Below are positions 44,094-54,253 of a stretch of DNA of 64,000 nt, one piece after another; position 1 is the first letter of the stretch; every line of letters starts with the position of its first letter. The DNA is taken from contig CAJNDS010002411.1 in the NCBI GenBank assembly GCA_905221605.1, forward strand, positions 62,001-126,000, given 5' to 3'. A program made the translations under genes and the position numbers. The notes below the pieces were generated by a model, which was not told the origin of the DNA, did no database searches, and worked only from the letters and a program-made list of their open reading frames with translations. The stretch comes from Symbiodinium natans (taxonomy: Eukaryota > Sar > Dinophyceae > Suessiales > Symbiodiniaceae).

Positions 44094-45683
44094 TTAGCGC
44101 GTGGAACTCTGTGAAAAAGGCCCCTCGTTTGTTGTTGAGCGGTCCTTTAACAAACTAGCGAACCACAGCTGACATTTAGAAACGAGAAAATCTTTGCCAA
44201 GTAGGGTCCAGTGACAGGTTTGATAATCGTCCGGGCTCTTGAAGGGATGAAAAGCCACTGTGTGCGGGTCAAGGCAATTTCTCCAACCCGGCTTGGGATG
44301 ACAGTGGTCCTCTTGCAAAAGCTCTGGCACAAAGACTCTAGTCACGGCGGCAAACCGTGAGAGACATTGATCCAGCCAAATATCTTCACCCCACCACTTT
44401 GTGCAATGTCCATTGCACTTCTCCTTGTAATTGAAGTCCCAGAACTTCTCACAATGCTCTTTGCACTCATCGCCGCCGTCCAAGTGTTTGGCGCAGCGAA
44501 GCGCGTGTCGTCCGAGGCTTGTCAGGGCCCCTTGAGAGAAGATTTCCAGGGGGCCGTGAAGCCCATCCTGGCAGTTGTTCAGGTACTTTCCGTTTGCACC
44601 CATTGATAGGCTTTGCACGGACAAGATCGGCACCAAGCGCTGGGGGATGAAGACTGTGTCGGGATCCGCTTTGATGGTCCAGTCGCACTGCAAATAGTCA
44701 CCGTCCAGCAAGACTTGCCGCCAGACTGCCATGAATGCAGCCAGGTTCAGCACGGTGATGTAGGGCCCCCCCAACTCTGACAACAAGGTGGTTGGTACCC
44801 GTCGGGAAATGAGGCCAGGAGCCAGCTCAAGGCGAGTAGAGCTGTAGATGGCATGCTGATCACATGCAAAAATGTTGGTGCCAAACCTGTACTGCATGAG
44901 AAGCAGGTCTTGCTCATATGTGAAGGGCAAGAAGACTGCCAGACACAACATTCTTGTCGATGACGCAGACGTGTGCAGGGCAACTGATTGTGGTCGGGCC
45001 TGGGGCAGATCGAAAAACTCCATCTCTTCCCTTGGCCACCACATCCTATCACTCACCGGTTGTCGAAAACAAGGCAATCCTCCGACTACGTCAGTGTTCC
45101 TGGATGGCTGCACATCTTCGAAGAGTTGGCTAAACGCCCTCCTGAAACATCGGTCAGTCAAGCCGGGTCGGTTCCGCTGATAGCCCCACACAAATGCTTG
45201 GCATTCAATGGTCTCTGTGCAGATTTTCTGACAAATGCTAGCGGATGTAATGTTCTCGATAACTGGCAAGTCACGGCTTGTGACCATATCCATACCCACA
45301 GACAGCTTCGGACAGTCGTGCGCAATTTGCCATTGCACGATCTCCTGCAAACGAGCACTTTCCACGATAAACGCCGGGTGGTGGGAGTACTCGTAGTAGC
45401 GTCTGGATCCGAGTGTTGAGTTTGGATGCTGCACGTGGAAAACCTTGGCCCACTTCTTCTTGGGGAGAACTTCGTCCTCCGTGCTAGGTAACCATGCCTG
45501 GAGCACCTCTGAAAGATCTGCATTTGCAGTGCTTGCTCTGCTTGGCGAGTTCAAAAACGCCAGCAGGGCGACGGCCGCTAGGGAGATGACCAGAACGCTG
45601 CAAGGAAACCACTTGTGAGTGATGGAACGGCTCTCCGGGTTGCCCTTAGGCAACAACCCTTCCTCATCTTGCTCAGGTGGCAT
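44094..45683 (-). CDS. Type II membrane protein with PAN/apple-like module and glycosyltransferase-like domain
   Basis: An uninterrupted 529-codon gene, ATG at 45683 to TAA at 44094. A short cytosolic tail is followed by one membrane helix (residues about 26-45: FPCSVLVISLAAVALLAFL), the layout of Golgi glycosyltransferases. Residues about 124-205 hold a PAN/apple-like cysteine pattern (Cys124, 151, 155, 161, 179, 205) with the typical CQKICTETIECQAFVWG core. The C-terminal half (245-500) has LAVFLPFTYEQDLLLMQYRF, then DWTIKADPDTVFIPQRL with a DPD motif that would bind a metal-sugar nucleotide, and WWGEDIWLDQC, where an acidic pair is expected. Potential N-glycosylation sites are N88 and N144. 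By inference it acts in the secretory pathway on glycans or glycoproteins; donor and acceptor cannot be read from the sequence. It is intronless. Confidence 0.85.
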   Translation of the reverse strand: MPPEQDEEGLLPKGNPESRSITHKWFPCSVLVISLAAVALLAFLNSPSRASTANADLSEVLQAWLPSTEDEVLPKKKWAKVFHVQHPNSTLGSRRYYEYSHHPAFIVESARLQEIVQWQIAHDCPKLSVGMDMVTSRDLPVIENITSASICQKICTETIECQAFVWGYQRNRPGLTDRCFRRAFSQLFEDVQPSRNTDVVGGLPCFRQPVSDRMWWPREEMEFFDLPQARPQSVALHTSASSTRMLCLAVFLPFTYEQDLLLMQYRFGTNIFACDQHAIYSSTRLELAPGLISRRVPTTLLSELGGPYITVLNLAAFMAVWRQVLLDGDYLQCDWTIKADPDTVFIPQRLVPILSVQSLSMGANGKYLNNCQDGLHGPLEIFSQGALTSLGRHALRCAKHLDGGDECKEHCEKFWDFNYKEKCNGHCTKWWGEDIWLDQCLSRFAAVTRVFVPELLQEDHCHPKPGWRNCLDPHTVAFHPFKSPDDYQTCHWTLLGKDFLVSKCQLWFASLLKDRSTTNEGPFSQSSTR

Positions 45684-46600
45684 ACTAGCCTTGACTCAGT
45701 TGGATTTGAACTAGTCGGCTGCGGCCACTGGCATGCACCCAAGGTTGCTTCCTCTCTTGCTCGGTGATCCGTGCTTGTATGTGCTACAATGCTACAATTT
45801 TTCGGGGTGATTTGGAAGCTCGGAACCCGACGCCACGCAATAGAGGCTGGCAGACTCCTTGGCTTCACTTTGCAACACAGATGGATCTTTCGTGGACCCC
45901 TCGTGGACCCCTCGCGGATCCCTCGTGGATCCTTGACCTCTCAGCACTCTCAGCATCGTGGCTCACATCTCGGCACCAGGCCGCAAGTGTCCAGGACAGG
46001 AGTCGCCTCCTTGCCCCGGGGGCCCCTGCCGCACAGAGCACCGCGAGCGCATCGGCACCTGCCATCTCGCGGGGCTGACATGGGTTGACGCTGACATGGG
46101 TTGACGCTCCGCACTTTTCGTCGAAGACTCATCTAACACACTGACGAGTTCCAGCCTGCACCAGTTGGGTCCTTGGCTTCCTTAGTCTATGACCACTCTG
46201 GCTCGAAGCAATTGGAGACGAGCACTAGGAGAACGATGGCGGAACGAGCCCGGAGGTACTTAATTACTGATAACGCCTGTCGAAACATAAGACTGGAAAG
46301 CAAACCATTCTTGACCATTCTTGACATTTCTTGACCATGTTATGTAGCTTCCATGAGATTCCAAAGTGATTGGGGACGTGGTGGCGCATCGTGGTGATGG
46401 GGGGGTGACAGCAGCGCAGCTCTGGCACCAGCGCCGGGTCGGGGTCCGCATGCGTCCCTCAATCGGATGAGGGCAAGATAAGGCAAGGCATGGTAACACG
46501 GCCTGCTAGGCAACTCTGATTGCTCGCCAGTCGACTCTGATTGCTCGCTAGTCGGCACGACCTGGCCTCCACAAAAGGAGCCCTTTTCCAGTAAAATGCA
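45684..46600. other. No supportable gene
   Basis: Includes an 11-bp tandem repeat (45891-45933) and a repeated CTCTGATTGCTCGC word near 46515-46555. Confidence 0.45.
45891..45933 (+). repeat. 11-bp CGTGGACCCCT tandem repeat
   Basis: Four copies: two of CGTGGACCCCT, then CGCGGATCCCT and CGTGGATCCTT. Confidence 0.85.
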
Positions 46601-46607
46601 AACTCAC

Positions 46608-46706
46608 CTACTATCATTCCCATTTTGTTTCTCGCGAAAGCAACTTCGATGGCAACTTCCAGATCGTACTTCTTCGCGTCCAGGCGTTCAACCGGCCGAG
46701 GTTCCC
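46608..46706 (-). CDS. Candidate internal exon, 99 bases
   Basis: Between a CATGTTTGCAG/GG acceptor and a GATAGTAG/GTGAGT donor, encoding EPRPVERLDAKKYDLEV then AIEVAFARNKMGMIV. Both sites are close to consensus and the segment is a multiple of three. An alternative acceptor 18-20 bases upstream would add MLTRMFA. The peptide is charged and protein-like, but I do not recognise it. Further minus-strand candidates lie upstream (46950-47304), so these may be exons of one gene that ends before the PAN/glycosyltransferase gene. Confidence 0.48.
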
Positions 46707-46954
46707 CTGCAAACATGCGGGTCAGCATCTGTAAGTACATGTCAGTACACAGTCGGGATCTCGGAAAGACTCGGGAAGCACCTTGCTCCGCTGACCCCTC
46801 CGGGATGTTTCTTCTAAGCGTTGCTGCCGTGCAACATTTCTTCGGTGGTTTCAGCGCCTTTGAGAACAAAACCGAACACCGGGCAAGAAACGGTTCCATT
46901 GGAGCCTTTCAGCTAAGGTTCAACAAAACGATTTGTGCAATTCATAACCATTCG

Positions 46955-47065
46955 TACCCATTGCGTCTTGATCTGAATGTATCTTCCTGCATCCCCAGGA
47001 GCGGCAGCTTCAGCCACATCCAATACTGCCGGCAAAAGCAGCTGACCTTGGAGCAACACATCCTT
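46955..47065 (-). CDS. Candidate exon between 46706 and 47126
   Basis: The minus strand encodes DVLLQGQLLLPAVLDVAEAA then APGDAGRYIQIKTQW, beginning after a CACTGCAAG/G acceptor-like site and ending at an AATGG/GTACGA donor-like site. The composition is protein-like. Boundaries are approximate and no family is recognised. Confidence 0.35.
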
Positions 47066-47125
47066 GCAGTGATTAGACTGTGAGCTTAAAGGGCACGCGG
47101 CACGCACCTTGTCCATGTACCTTAG

Positions 47126-47304
47126 CCACAGCATGGAGGATATAGCGCAACTGGCATTGCATCCTGCATGCCCTTTGGTAGGGACTCAGACAAACTTGTT
47201 TGCAACTTGGATTCCCATGGGAGTCTTCCACTGGCCAGCCCCTGCAGCGCAACCTCAAGGAAAGCATGCGACCACACGACGAGCTGCGACAGCTTCACGC
47301 CACA
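47126..47304 (-). CDS. Candidate exon after a CTTTCAG acceptor
   Basis: Starts after TTCCTTTCAG/TGTGGC and encodes CGVKLSQLVVWSHAFLEVAL, QGLASGRLPWESKLQTSLSE and SLPKGMQDAMPVALYPPCC, until a stop. The 3' end is uncertain; a GC-type donor (CTGTG/GCTAAG) before the stop is possible, and such donors are known in dinoflagellates. It is the most upstream of three minus-strand candidates in this cluster. The function is unknown. Confidence 0.42.
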
Positions 47305-47968
47305 CTGAAAGGAAGTCTCAGGCTTCGAACCTTGGAAAACAGCCTCGGCCGGATCAGCGCATAAGAAAAACAAGTTCCCTGCACTGCAGCGCCATGGTGA
47401 CGCGCCACCATCTAATGCCTTGAGTGCCGAGCCGGTCGAAAGCGTGGCATTGCCTTATCTCAACCAGACTAAAATCACGGTCAGAGATGGCCGCACATGA
47501 AATACTGAATGTCGGAGCTCACCCACAAGGATCACAACTTAACAGATATGCTACCATAATCAAAAAAAGCTTTGTAATCTAAATCAGACATCGGGACCGA
47601 GGACCTCTTGCCAGCCGGGGGAGTAGAAGGTGAAAGCTAAACACAAGTCTGAGGTCAATGGTGACTCGGCAGTTTCTAGTGACAAAGTTTCATGATTTCG
47701 CCATATTCCTCCAAGACCTTTCGTGAATCTCTACGTATGCGAGAAGGCGGCTGTGAACAGTGCTGCTCAAAAAATCAAACATGAACATTGCTGCTTCGGA
47801 GGATGTATTTTGGGGATCCGGGCCCAGCGGCCGCGCACAACTCCTCGAGGTCCTGCAAAGGGCAGATAAGGCCAGTTGTCTGCAGCATGCCGGGCCCACC
47901 AAGACCTAGACCCACAGCACTCCTCCTGCTGGCCAGCACCTTAGCATCGACTGCTTGAATTCTCTTAT
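47305..47968. other. No recognisable gene
   Basis: Short frames only; no motif or repeat of note. Confidence 0.45.
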
Positions 47969-48465
47969 GTGTTATGTTGGAAGGAAAGTAACATGCCGGA
48001 AAATCCAGACATCCACTTCTCCAAGCTGGTCACCATGACCTGGCTTTGCTGCGAAGACGTCAGCCCTAGTCTTACAACCAAGACCCATTTTCATGAAGGT
48101 GTTGCGCTGCCACCTGAACCTCTGAAAGCCATATGCAACCCTTCCAGGATTCCTTGGTCGTATTTAAATGCATTTAAGCAACCCCTGCAGTACACGAGCT
48201 CAGGGTGCCGAATATCGACAGACGAATGACAGCCTCCAATGATGCCGCAGATGCGTTCGACAGAAACATGTTCAATGCTGCGTTACAACAGTATCCACGA
48301 ATCCTGCAGCAATTTCTGCTCTGTGATATGAACCAAGAGCACACCGACCGGGAAAATGTTGCCACTTATTTCCATCTTTGCACACGAGTCGAGTGCACAG
48401 GATTGATGTGGAGGCCGCGTTTGAAAACTGTGATTCCATCCTGCTCTGACTGTACTTCGCACTAG
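47969..48465 (+). CDS. Candidate plus-strand coding region in two registers
   Basis: A frame to 48229 encodes NMPENPDIHFSKLVTMTWLC, LPPEPLKAICNPSRIPWSYL and NAFKQPLQYTSSG. From an ACGAGCTCAG/GGTG junction at about 48202, a second frame continues to 48465 with VPNIDRRMTASNDAADAFDR, NMFNAALQQYPRILQQFLLC and DMNQEHTDRENVATYFHL. The second part in particular looks like a folded, helical protein. A small intron or a frameshift would be needed to join them. The family is unknown. Confidence 0.38.
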
Positions 48466-50048
48466 CTGTAGCTGCGAGCCACGACAACAAACCGGGATGA
48501 CGGATCGACTGTGCCCTATTTCATGGATAAAGTACCACCTGCAACACCATACACAAATGGCATGCTCTTGTCGAGCTCCAGAAGTCAAAGGGTCCCTTGC
48601 ATGTCTCACCATATCTTCTCCGCAACTCGTGCAGAGCGGCTTCTGTGGCCTTTTAACATGGGTGCTTGGTCTGCTTGTCGCCGGGGCTCTCTCCCTGTTG
48701 GTGCCCTTTCCCCTTCGACGAACGCCTGTCGGGAATGAGAACCTGGAATGTCAGTTGTCAGTCTATCGGCGCAAAAGATCTTGGATGATGCATGCAAGAT
48801 GCTTCCCTCATTGTAAATGGACGAACCATTTGGAGGTTGAGACTTCTGCAAGAAGTCCTCTCTCCTATGTCCACCCATAACAGCTGCGACATACCAAGGC
48901 TGCCTTCTCCAGGAGAGGAAATGCCATACTCACCGAACCAGCAGCCACCAGCTGGGAACCTCACAATCTCACTTGAAGTCCTACGGAAAGACTTCTGCAT
49001 GAAACTGTGGGCATTTTGAAGCTGACCTTGGAAACGAAGGCTCAGGCGGAGGGCACGGAGGATCACGTTGAGTGGGAAGGCCTCCGGTCTCCGAGCGCTG
49101 CAAGAAGCTCACAAAAGAACTTCCAGCCGCTACAACACTGACTTGCCCTTCAAGTTCAAGGAGTTCAAGACCGAATCACTCGGATAATTGTTGAGAGTTT
49201 GGAGATGATTGCTGCATGCATTTTCATGGGTCTAGATTTTCTAAATCACGAAATGGATTCCTACCAGTAGCCGAGAATTGTCAAGTTGCGACTCAGTAGC
49301 GTAGCACCCAGCATTGCACAGCATCTCCTCTGCAAACTGCCCACAGAAAGGATTAACCTATCCGGGCCTCTATGCTTTCTGAATCATCTCCAGGTGCTAG
49401 TAGGGAAGGCGCCTGAAGCATGGCATCCTGTGCCCACCCACGCTTCCTTTGGGTTTTGGCTTGCCGCGCTAATGCCTTCCATGACTTGGGATTTGAGGCC
49501 GCACACTTAGCAACAGACAGGCACCCAGTGGTCAGCCTTTGGGCACTCTGCCTACCGGTCCTGCGAACCGTATTGGTAGGGTGGACGGTGACAAAAAATG
49601 TCCGGAGCTGACCCGCTACGTTCGGACAATGCCCGTTCAGAAGGCAGGCCTCTTTTACCAAACCTCAGTACAGCCGACAAAGCCACATGAGCAGAAAACA
49701 GCACCAACTGCTCTCAGTCTGCAGCGCATGAAATTGGAGCAATGGAACCTGTCAGCATCAGCAGAGAAGCTCGGCGCAAGTATGCAGAACGAACATGGGA
49801 TATGAGTACTGTAAGAACCTCGCCGCGATGCAAGCACTGCCTGGGACAGAACATCAGAAGTGATTGATGAGACCGTGTACCCTGCTCGCACTTGACTCCG
49901 CAAACCTGCACGATAAAGCACTGGCCTCTTCGCCAATTTGGCAACTGGCCTGCCATGAGTTCTCTGATTTATGGAAGCACGCCGCTGGGATTGCATTGGC
50001 TCCCAGCCTGTGCGCAGCCAGCGGCAGCTTGTGCCAACACACTGGCAG
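48466..50048. other. Open frames without firm genes
   Basis: Plus-strand 48590-48730 is open in two registers; one has a hydrophobic segment, FCGLLTWVLGLLVAGALSLLV, that would be a membrane helix. Plus-strand 49620-49805 encodes RTMPVQKAGLFYQTSVQP then MKLEQWNLSASAEKLGASM. Neither has paired splice signals that I can defend. Confidence 0.3.
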
Positions 50049-50192
50049 TGAAGGCCTTCGTGCTTTCATGGCACAAGACCACCCAGAGGTATCCGGAGGT
50101 CTACACGTGTCTGTACAAAGAAGCTATAGACAAGTTCTCGAACCAGTCTTTACATACAGGCACCTGGACAATTGATCTAGTACAGTACTTCT
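50049..50192 (+). CDS. Candidate internal exon, 48 codons
   Basis: A 144-base segment between CACTGGCAG/TG and TACTTCT/GTGAGT. It encodes VKAFVLSWHKTTQRYPEVYT, CLYKEAIDKFSNQSLHTGTW and TIDLVQYF. The donor is near consensus, and the following DNA is pure microsatellite, as often found in introns. The family is not recognised. Plus-strand patches at 50560-50750 and 50782-50882 (encoding WTKIKADAVCETLASTKPLD then LSWLVHECHNP before a TAA) may be later exons. Confidence 0.46.
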
Positions 50193-50203
50193 GTGAGTAT
50201 GTA

Positions 50204-50240
<37 letters not shown>

Positions 50241-50330
50241 TCATCTGCACATATATATATATATATATATACACAGATACAGATACAGATACACATACAC
50301 ATACACAAACACATACACAAACACATACAC

Positions 50331-50361
<31 letters not shown>

Positions 50362-50455
50362 CATATATATATATACATATACATGTGCACATATTATCTA
50401 TATGTATATGTATGTGTATGTGTGTGTACGTGCATATATATATATATATACAGAG
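50204..50455 (+). repeat. TA, CA and CATA microsatellites in a probable intron
   Basis: (TA)n at 50214-50240 and 50250-50270, ACACATACACA words at 50285-50336, ATACATATACAT at 50336-50380 and (TA)n at 50435-50450. Confidence 0.95.
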
Positions 50456-51501
50456 AGAGCGAGACGGAGAGTACACGGAAGATCCTGTCTACACGTACAT
50501 TGAGCTCAACACGCACACCTCGGCAAAACGGAACAATCCGAGGACCTCACCCTGTCTGTGCGAGCATCAAGGCATAAAGCCTTCATTAAAAGTGAACAAA
50601 GCGGGTACGCAGTGGCACGGCGCAATGTCTCACAACTAGGCTTCGACACTGGGAACTTGCCTTCAGAAACCTCCACGCAGCATTCAGAGTGCCACTGGCC
50701 TCGGCCCACGATGCACTGTCTGCAGTGTTCCTTGCCGACCACCTTTTCTTGAAAGGATACTAAGCAAGCTGTGCAACTCCACTCGACATGGACTAAGATC
50801 AAGGCTGACGCAGTTTGTGAGACACTGGCTAGCACCAAGCCTTTGGATTTGTCATGGCTTGTGCACGAATGTCACAATCCTTAAGAAAGTCCGAATCGGT
50901 CAAACTTGAAGGCTAAGGCTGCGGCAAGCATCTCTGAGTTCACTGGATGCGTGAGGCTGCGCAGCTCCAAACCATTCCTGTCCGAGATTGTCCAAGCACC
51001 CGTGCACTGCATGTGTCCGTGACTCGCAGACCTGCAGCTGTCTTTCTTCTCTGTCTCTCTCGCTCTCTGGCAAGCAAACCGGCCGCTGGACATGTGCTTA
51101 AGCGGATTAAGAGGCAAGTGCCTGTCAAACAAGCTCGGTGCCTGGAGAACATGGGCAGTTGTTGGCGTGTAAGCCTAGCACAATGAGCGAAAGTGAGTAC
51201 CATGACACACAGGCCGACAGTACACAAAGGTCTGGAATTGACTTATGCGACAAGGCTCGGCAAGATTCTGTGCAAGAAGTCGTAGGTAGGCAGTGCAGCC
51301 ATTGACCTGCTGATTCTGTGTTAATCGAACTAAGCCCACCCCATATGGAAAAACACTTGATGGATACTTGGAACATTAGCAGCACTACATTTTACACCAC
51401 GTTTCGTTTGGCGACCTCCGTCGTGCGTCTTTCCCATGCGAACACCCAAACGAATCGCGTTTATCCAGCCTCGGGCTTGCACATTCTCACACGAAATTCG
51501 A
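50456..51501. other. Possible later exons, otherwise nothing firm
   Basis: Apart from the patches named under 50049-50192, I see only short frames. 50930-51040 contains a plus-strand stretch encoding AKAAASISEFTGCVRLRSSK, again without clear boundaries. Confidence 0.3.
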
Positions 51502-51578
51502 GACCGGGACGCTGTGGGAGTGCACTTCTTTCTATTTGTTTAGGGATGTTTTAAAAACACTCTCACAGCGTACCCGTC
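51502..51578. repeat. Imperfect hairpin at the left end of the 1.8 kb element
   Basis: The 22 bases at 51502-51523 (GACCGGGACGCTGTGGGAGTGC) pair with those at 51557-51578 (ACACTCTCACAGCGTACCCGTC) at 18 of 22 positions, around a 33-base loop. The left stem overlaps the 20-bp inverted repeat whose partner is at 53317-53336. Confidence 0.8.
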
Positions 51579-51689
51579 TTTTATATAAACAAAATCACGA
51601 GTCATGCACAACATGCAAGTGAGCCAACACAAAGCAGCGATATGGTGTTTGTTCTGTCCCCGTTTTCAAAATACATGGGCCAATTTATT

Positions 51690-52296
51690 GGAATCCTAGA
51701 AACAACAATAGGAATCCTCTATTTAAATCCGTAGGAACCCTATTTTAAATTAATCGGGGCCGTAAAGTCAATAGGAAGCCTCTTAAAATTCATTAGAGGC
51801 CCCTCACAAAAAAAATGAGAATCCTCGTAGAATTAATAGGAATCCGATTAAACTGAAGAGGAACCCTACTACAATTAATACGAACCAATCGGACTCCTAT
51901 AAACAATAATGTGAACCCTTAGAAAAATAATCAGAATCCTATTAAAATAAACATGAGCCTAAACCAATAGGAACCCCTTTAAAGTGAATGGGATCCCTAT
52001 GAATATTAATACGAATCCCATTAACATGAACAAGAATCTGATTAAAATTGATAGGAATCTTATTACATGAGTAGGAGCCTTCTTAAAATAACTAGGAACC
52101 CTATGAAACTTTATCCCCCCAAAAAAAAAACAAAAACACAAATCCTGAGAGACTCTTCCCAGGGGTCCGGCTCCCCAACAGAGTACGAGCCAAATCCTTT
52201 ACATTAATTAAAAACTTTTGCGAATCCCAGTAACATGAATAAGAACCCTGTTTAAATTGATAGGAACCTTGCTAAATTGGTAGGAGCCTTAGGGCG
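51690..52296 (+). repeat. ~24-bp AATAGGAATCCTATTAAAATT satellite
   Basis: Over twenty diverged copies built on ATAGGAACCCT or ATAGGAATCC followed by ATTAAAATTAA, interrupted by a poly-A and unrelated block at about 52108-52200. The word ATAGGAATCCTCTATTT at 51709 closely resembles ATAGGAAAACCTCTATTT in the repeat island at 3106-3125, so both may derive from one family. Confidence 0.85.
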
Positions 52297-52535
52297 TGAT
52301 GTCTTAAAATATATTGCTAAGGTACAGTGTTTCGTATAGATATTAGGTTTTGCTTATTGGGGGATGATTGCTTGAGATATCCTAAGGTATAGTTTTTAGG
52401 ATACATGTCATGTTTTGCGTATTGGGGCGTGATTGATTATATGGAGGTTTTGGTACTCTCTCGAGATTTTGCAGGATTCGAGTTTGTTTTCTGGTACCTC
52501 CTCGAGAAATGGTGGCTGGGAGAGAGCCTCAGATC

Positions 52536-52745
52536 ACGAAATTCATGGAAAACATTGGTTTTACCAATGTTGTTGAAGGATGGAGCCGCAAAACATTGGT
52601 CAAACCGACGTTTTCCAAAACATCCATGGTTTTCAAACCATGTGGCTGCGAGGACGAAATTCATGGATAACATTGGTTTTACCTATGTTTTTGAAGGATG
52701 GAACCGAAAAACATCGGTAAAACCAAGCACGAAAGTCATGGATAA
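52536..52745 (+). repeat. Direct duplication around ACGAAATTCATGG
   Basis: ACGAAATTCATGGAWAACATTGG with about 50 following bases (GAAGGATGGARCCGMAAAACAT, AAACC) occurs at 52536 and 52654. A third, partial copy (ACGAAAGTCATGGATAA) is near 52729. Within the first copy AACATTGG-TTTTA-CCAATGTT is a perfect 8-bp stem. Confidence 0.8.
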
Positions 52746-52984
52746 TATATCCATTTTGTTCAAATTTGTGCAAAGCAGGACCTAGAGAGAATTTTGTCAC
52801 GTCTCTCGCTCGCAAGCATCAGGACATTTCGTGCATCGCCCACCAGATGAGAGAAACACAGAATGCGGTTTGCTTGATTGTCCATGTTAGTGCTTTCGTC
52901 ACGTACAAAAGGGCACTCAGAAATATAAAGACACACCCAAAACACAAATACCAAAAACAACTGTACAAAAAATGCGTACAAAAA

Positions 52985-53312
52985 TAAAATAACACCAAAA
53001 AGCCTAAAGAAAACCCAAAAAAACACCCTTCAGAAGACACCGAAAAACCATACAACAGAAAATAATACAGAAAATCTCCAATGGCACACCAAAAATCCTC
53101 AAAAAAACAAGAAAACCACAAAAAGAAAAAAAAAAAACAATCCTGAGATCCCTCAGGATTGGTGTTTTTTTGTTTTTTTGGTTTTCTTGGTTTTCTTGGC
53201 TTTTTGTGTTTTTTGGTTGTTGTGGGGATTTGTTGTGTATTATTTCTTGTTGCACGTGTTTCTTTCGTGTGTTTTTAGGGTTGGTTTTAAAGTTTTGCGC
53301 GCTTTTTCTGTG
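52985..53312. repeat. Long imperfect A/T-rich foldback
   Basis: The centre is a perfect 10-bp stem, CAATCCTGAG (53138-53147) with CTCAGGATTG (53152-53161) around ATCC. Outward, the A-rich left arm and T-rich right arm stay complementary with gaps for roughly 140-150 bases; for example AATAATACAGAAAATCTCC on the left faces GGGGATTTGTTGTGTATTATT on the right. Confidence 0.75.
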
Positions 53313-53336
53313 AAAAAAGTGCACTCCCACAGCGTC

Positions 53337-54253
53337 ACAGCCTGCGTGCTGGCCACGAATTGCATTGTTTCCCGAATTGCCCGTCCTCCGTTGTGCCGTT
53401 TGAGTCCTTCCTCATAAGTATTCGCAGGGTTGAGGTCACAATACCGACATTGAGTGAGATGTGAAATGATTCGCGATCACCAGCTACGTGCAGAAAATAG
53501 CTTCAAGTCCTTCCCCATAAGTCAACAGATTCCTGCAATATTGCACGCGAGGCTAGTCGCGATGGTTCGCGATCAGTTCAAGCTTTATAAGGTTGCTGTC
53601 CACAGACACGGCAGCTAAGTCTTGCAAGCAACACTGAGACAAGCTTAGGAACCGCCACGACATGAGTGCAGAAAAGGCGCTCTTGCGGTAACATAGGCAT
53701 CATCCTGGCTGGCCTTAGCTTCGGCTCATACCATCATATGAAGGCCTATCAGAGTACCAATTCTCAATGCCCATGACAGCCATCGGCACCTGACCGCATC
53801 ACGCAGAACGTCACCGACAACCGTCAACGTCGAGCATATTGCTGCAGCATGTGTCTCCTCAGTGCCCATGTCTGCACAAAACGCCCATCCGACGGCGCCT
53901 AGGCCGCTGGCCACTGGTCGTTTTGAGACGAGCCAAACTGGATCTTTCCACCCAGAACCACCTAAAGCTTTGAATCCTCTCCAGAAAAGTTTTCGCTTTC
54001 CACATTTCCCCAAAGCTTCCTCAAGAAGTAGGCTGCACTGCCTGCGTTACCGGCCAGAGGCCATGTAAGCATATCTTGAGCATTGCGCCATTGTTGGTGG
54101 GACATTGTTCGAAAGAGGCTCGTCTGTAGGGCATGGGCGCATCACAGAAACCAGAAGCACTAATCAAATAAGTCTCTGGCATCCGCAGCTGAGGCCATTT
54201 GCAATGCTGCGACCTCAGCACAGGAGAGGCATAATGGCCACAGCGGAACTTGG
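53337..54253. other. No supportable gene
   Basis: 53740-54010 is open on the minus strand, encoding GWKDPVWLVSKRPVASGLGA and then DMGTEETHAAAICSTL, and is open on the plus strand too. Neither can be chosen. Confidence 0.35.

Larger units (their letters stand above)
51508..53336. mobile_element. Segment bounded by a perfect 20-bp inverted repeat
   Basis: GACGCTGTGGGAGTGCACTT at 51508-51527 recurs exactly in reverse complement at 53317-53336, giving a 1,829-bp unit. Inside are a ~24-bp satellite, a 118-bp-spaced duplication and a long A/T-rich foldback; no transposase frame is visible. The layout suits a non-autonomous element with terminal inverted repeats or a foldback element. I see no target-site duplication directly outside the repeats, so an inversion or chance-preserved satellite end is also possible. 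Confidence 0.4.

Noticed and set aside
50193-50639. Open frames of Tyr/Ile/His/Thr repeats after 50193
   Set aside because: They translate TA and CA microsatellites in a probable intron.
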